From NCBI GenBank assembly GCA_007844125.1, contig CM017564.1, positions 23,038,992 through 23,102,991 on the forward strand: a DNA stretch of 64,000 nucleotides, read 5' to 3'. The notes under the pieces are model-generated. The model saw only the letters and a program-made list of their open reading frames with translations, did no database searches and was not told where the DNA came from. A program made the translations under genes and the position numbers. Source of the stretch: Sinonovacula constricta (lineage: Eukaryota; Mollusca; Bivalvia; Cardiida; Solecurtidae). Shown here piece by piece: positions 60,669 through 64,000 of this stretch. Position 1 is the first letter of the stretch; every line of letters starts with the position of its first letter.

Positions 60669-61443
60669 CTTAAAGGTGATAACCGATCGTTTGCCTTTAT
60701 TTAATACTTGTACAGTCAACTCTCGTTATCTCAAAATCGGTTATCTCAAATTTCCGGTTATGTCAAACTGTTTTTACGGTCCCGTTTTTCCCTTATAGTT
60801 TCTATATAGTTCGACTCCGCTTAACTCAAATTCGGATATGTCAAAAGATTTTTAAGATTTACTCAACCTATCCTTAAATTCGGATAACTCAAACTTCGTA
60901 TATCTCAAACTATTTTCCACGGTCCCTTGAAATTTGACATAACGAGAGTTGACTGTATCAACATTTTACCCATGTTCTCGGTAATGTGTGCATATCTGTC
61001 GCATAAACATATATTTTAGTTTAAGTGAGTGCGTGCGTGCGTGCGTGCGCGCGCGCGTGCGTGTGTTTAGCTAAAATCCCTATCGTACTTATATATACAC
61101 GGTATTATCTAACGTTATGACTTTCTAACGTCACCTCAAGCCTGAAGAGTAAGTGGTCACGTGGTTTTCTTAGTTTACACACAGCTAGTTGTGCAGCGTG
61201 GCACGGGTAGGAAATACAATTTTATAACGACACGTGCGGTATTATGCTTTACTTATCACATAAATGTAGGACACCAATAAACAGCATTTTGCTGTATTTT
61301 TTCGGGAAACAATCATTTATGTGGTTGCATGAGGGAACAAAAGCAAAAAGCAAACAAACAAATTAACAAACAACAACAAACAACAACAGCAAAGTTAAAC
61401 AAACAAAACACTGTTCCGAATAGTCGGATACCAATTTTAAAGA
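60669..61443 (-). mobile_element. GGTGGTATCCGACAG-family MITE carrying a nested element
   Basis: Left CTTAAAGGTGATAACCGATC-GTTTGCC, right TTCCGAATAGTCGGATACCA-ATTTTAAAG. Removing 60711-60957 leaves ~530 bp, near the family's full length. It also contains a GTGCGTGCGTGC tract (61025-61070) and a CAAACAACAACAAAC tract (61345-61400). Confidence 0.75.
60713..60955. mobile_element. 243-bp pogo/mariner-like TIR element, nested
   Basis: CAGTCAACTCTCGTTAT at the left is perfectly inverted at the right, flanked by TA on both sides (60711-60712, 60956-60957). The interior repeats TCTCAAATT and CGGATA-type blocks. No transposase, so non-autonomous. It interrupts the older MITE, which gives the order of insertion. 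Confidence 0.85.
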
Positions 61444-61739
61444 ACATTTGAATGTATTTTTTTAAATTGGTTCACATGGATTTTTATTTGTTATACATTT
61501 GTTTTTTCCATTTAAATGGTTCTGTGTTATTTCCTGGCGGGCATGGGATTATAATATGTCGAACATACCTTTATAAAACTGTATTAATTATAAAATTATT
61601 TCTAACTCATTTCACACCAGTGTTAACTTCGGTCGTTTTCACTTAAATTATGTTTATTTTATTTTTACTTACTGGCAAACACATTTAATAGTACGTTCTG
61701 ACTATCTACAGACTAAGCTTACATCAGCCCGGCAAAAGT

Positions 61740-61835
61740 AACAAATGGCAGATGTCATTTAGCACACATCGGCCAACGGGACTCAAACCCACGCAGTAAG
61801 AGGCTTAGCAGTTAGAAGAGCTATAAGTAGGCGAC
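61740..61835 (-). repeat. SINE family B head fragment, inverted
   Basis: On the minus strand ACTGCGTGGGTTTGAGTCCC is a B box, preceded by CTTCTAACTGCTAAGCCTCT, as in the 50.45-kb copy. Confidence 0.55.
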
Positions 61836-62262
61836 TTTAACTCTGCTTCCAAAATTAAATTATCACGGGAGACTAATACAACTGTAATCTATATATAGTT
61901 TGTAAGAGTTGTCTATCTTGAATTTGGATTATTATGAGATACTGATCAAGGAAAACTAAAACAAATGTAATATAAAAACTGTTAGTAAGAGTTGTCTTTA
62001 TTGTGTTCCCATAATAACGGGAAACTTATTAAGGGGCTCTCAAACAACTGTACTATAAATTTAGTTGGTAGGCGTTTTTATCATGACTTCGTTAATTAAC
62101 TAGACACTGATTGGTAATTTGTCCATTAAACTGAAAACAAACGAACAAAGAAACCTCTATGTACAGACAGGGTATGTAAATAATTGCTTGTAAAAAAACA
62201 ACAACAATTCCCCCCACCCCCACCCCACACCCACCAAAAAAAGTTTAACATGCACAGTGTAT
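61836..62262. other. No gene seen
   Basis: Short AT-rich segment. AACTAATACAACTGTAATCT-like phrases recur about three times at ~95-bp spacing (61870, 61955, 62040), probably a decayed tandem repeat. A C-rich run CCCCCCACCCCCACCCCACA lies near 62210. Confidence 0.4.
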
Positions 62263-62904
62263 ATTAAGGTGGTATTTGACAGTTTGCCTAGATCTAATAT
62301 ATGTGACAATATCTAACCTCTGAGAAATATGTGTATAGTTGCTTCATAAAAGTATACTTATGTTTAAGTAAAGCCTGTTTACAACAATACCTCAATTGTT
62401 AGACAGTGCAAATCGCGAAATATGTCGCTTTAATTGTCCACTATTTCCAAACCTATAAATAATCACGATAGGGAGATCAGCTAATGATAGATTTTTATGT
62501 CAGGGCCGATTACGTGAATGGTAATGTAACGTGACCTCACAAGAGAGTGGTCACGCGGTTTTCATAATTTAAAAATACATAATTGTGCCATAAGTGAACG
62601 TCCAAACGTCGTCTGAAAAATATGGTATTGTAAGGGGCGCAAATGTAGCAAGCGGGTATCGGTAAAAATATTGATTGTTGTGTCCCTTACATCGGATAGG
62701 GGGCACTGACTATGTAGCTGTGCAATAACTATACGGCGTGGCTTTGAAACGAAATGCATTTTTGTAACGACAAGTGGACGTTAAGCTTTACATTTCACAT
62801 AGATTTTGGGCCCCAATAAACATCATTTCAGGATCTTTTCGGGTAACAATAATACATTGTGTTGCATGAAAGAAAAAATAGTCCGAACTGTCGGATACCA
62901 ACTT
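62263..62904 (-). mobile_element. MITE of the GGTGGTATCCGACAG family with internal insertion
   Basis: Left ATTAAGGTGGTATTTGACAG-TTTGCC, right GTCCGAACTGTCGGATACCA-ACTTTC. At 62587-62730 about 140 bp separates ATAATTGTGCC from the GGCGTGGCTTTGAAACGAAA landmark that normally follows directly, so something inserted there; its ends are unclear. Confidence 0.7.
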
Positions 62905-63129
62905 TCGTTTAAGATTTCATTAAACAAGCATGTACCAGTACTCCGTGGATCACTTAGAAAACTCTTGGACCAATATTCAACAGGTCCGATAATACAAATA
63001 ATACAAAATCTAAGCAATTTAAAAAAACATGTTTGCTTTCATTACATAGCGATAGGACAACGGAAGGCTATTCTAACATAAACCTAAGGCAAGACGTTTC
63101 TTGCTACAAGAAAAATCCACAAATGCAAT

Positions 63130-63640
63130 AGATAGTTTCTATGTGATGTCATAGGCACTGATAAGACAGGTTTGAGCAGGTAGGCAGAAGCTAATGCAGG
63201 CCGAAATCTGGAAATATGTGCTATATTAAACTCACCACTGTGTTTATTATTTTTCAGTCTATTTTACTGAAATTTGTATCAAATTAAAAAAGCTTTCATA
63301 GAGTATTCTAAATATCAAAACTTTATTTTGATAGTTTATAAGGTAAAAAAATACAACCAAAAAAAGATACACTGTTCATTTTATTTAAGGATAAGTCAAT
63401 AATTTTATTTCTTTCTGTGTATGAATTCTTTGAGCATTTATCAATTTAAAAAATGTATTCTAAAATATGAATTTCAAGAGCTTTCAAATGATGCATAGCT
63501 TTCAATCTTTGGACCACAATTGAAGAAATTACAAGAAAATAAAATTTACGCTTCTATACAATTCATCTGAAAATCTCCTGAAGTTACCATTAAAGATGGC
63601 CGCCAAAGATAAAGGATCTTCACTGATGTGGAAACTATCT
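63130..63640 (+). mobile_element. TA-flanked MITE, copy 2
   Basis: Collinear with 5892-6387 (for example TATGTGATGTCATAGGCACT, TTTTTCAGTCTATTTTA, GATACACTGTTCATTTTATT, ATTACAAGAAAATAAAAT). Ends GATAGTTTC and GAAACTATC are inverted and flanked by TA on both sides. It includes ~35 bp missing from copy 1 near 63175. Confidence 0.7.
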
Positions 63641-64000
63641 ACAGAAATACACCTTTTTAACAAAGATAACATAACTCTTATATAACAAATGCAAAACATC
63701 ATTGTTTTATTATAATACAACGTCAGAACCTTTATTTTCAGATTACTACCGAGAAATAATTAGATTTTTATCTGTATACATATACATGGTTAAACAAGTT
63801 TTCAGATGACCCATGTCGGTGTTTTTATTGTCTATTTTTACTCTTATATCTACAGTTTCTAATTTCTTTTGTTAATATTTGCTTGTATAATTGTTTAAAT
63901 ACAGACCATTTAAATAATTTATGGAGAAAATAAAACAAACGTAAGTTATTAAGGTTTTGACACATACCTGACATTTACAACATGCCTTACACATGAATGT
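63641..64000. other. No gene seen at right edge
   Basis: AT-rich sequence with no recognisable exon or repeat. Confidence 0.4.

Overview
The window is AT-rich eukaryotic DNA. Genes are split by GT-AG introns, and tRNA-headed SINEs, TIR elements and minisatellites fill most of the rest. Gene content (a Rab18 gene and an FMRFamide-receptor-like GPCR) and SINEs ending in GGGACGATAAACCCAATAAAC suggest a mollusc, most likely a bivalve. That assignment is inference. No prokaryotic operon, CRISPR array, rRNA or convincing functional tRNA is visible.

Layout. (1) 1-5.3 kb: the 3' two thirds of a Rab18 GTPase gene on the + strand, four coding exons; the P-loop and switch I exons lie off the left edge. 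(2) 5.3-12.5 kb: AT-rich flank with a TA-flanked MITE at 5.9 kb and an eight-unit 57-bp repeat at 7.26 kb. (3) 12.5-22.7 kb: SINEs, TIR elements, degenerate repeats, and one possible two-exon gene of unknown function (19.82-21.34 kb). (4) 22.7-36.05 kb: the most striking region, a higher-order repeat array. About 21 copies of a conserved ~100-bp core sit in diverged modules, and the modules form two full ~4.3-4.8 kb units plus partial units. Comparing units exposes clean later insertions: a SINE, a 62-bp element with an 11-bp target duplication, a 285-bp element with a 9-bp target duplication, and a piece carrying a broken RecQ-like helicase. (5) 36-55 kb: SINEs, a 41-copy 16-bp minisatellite, many copies of a MITE with ends GGTGGTATCCGACAGTTTGG, a 541-bp relative of the 62-bp element, and 18-bp and 63-bp minisatellites. 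(6) 55.7-56.9 kb: a complete intronless class A GPCR of 380 aa. (7) 57-64 kb: more MITEs, one containing a nested pogo-like TIR element, and a second copy of the 5.9-kb MITE.

Only Rab18 (vesicle and lipid-droplet/ER trafficking) and the GPCR (probable neuropeptide signalling) are confident protein genes. They are about 50 kb apart with no evidence of functional linkage. The rest records transposon and satellite activity; the higher-order array and the short elements with 9-11 bp target duplications are the best candidates for something undescribed.
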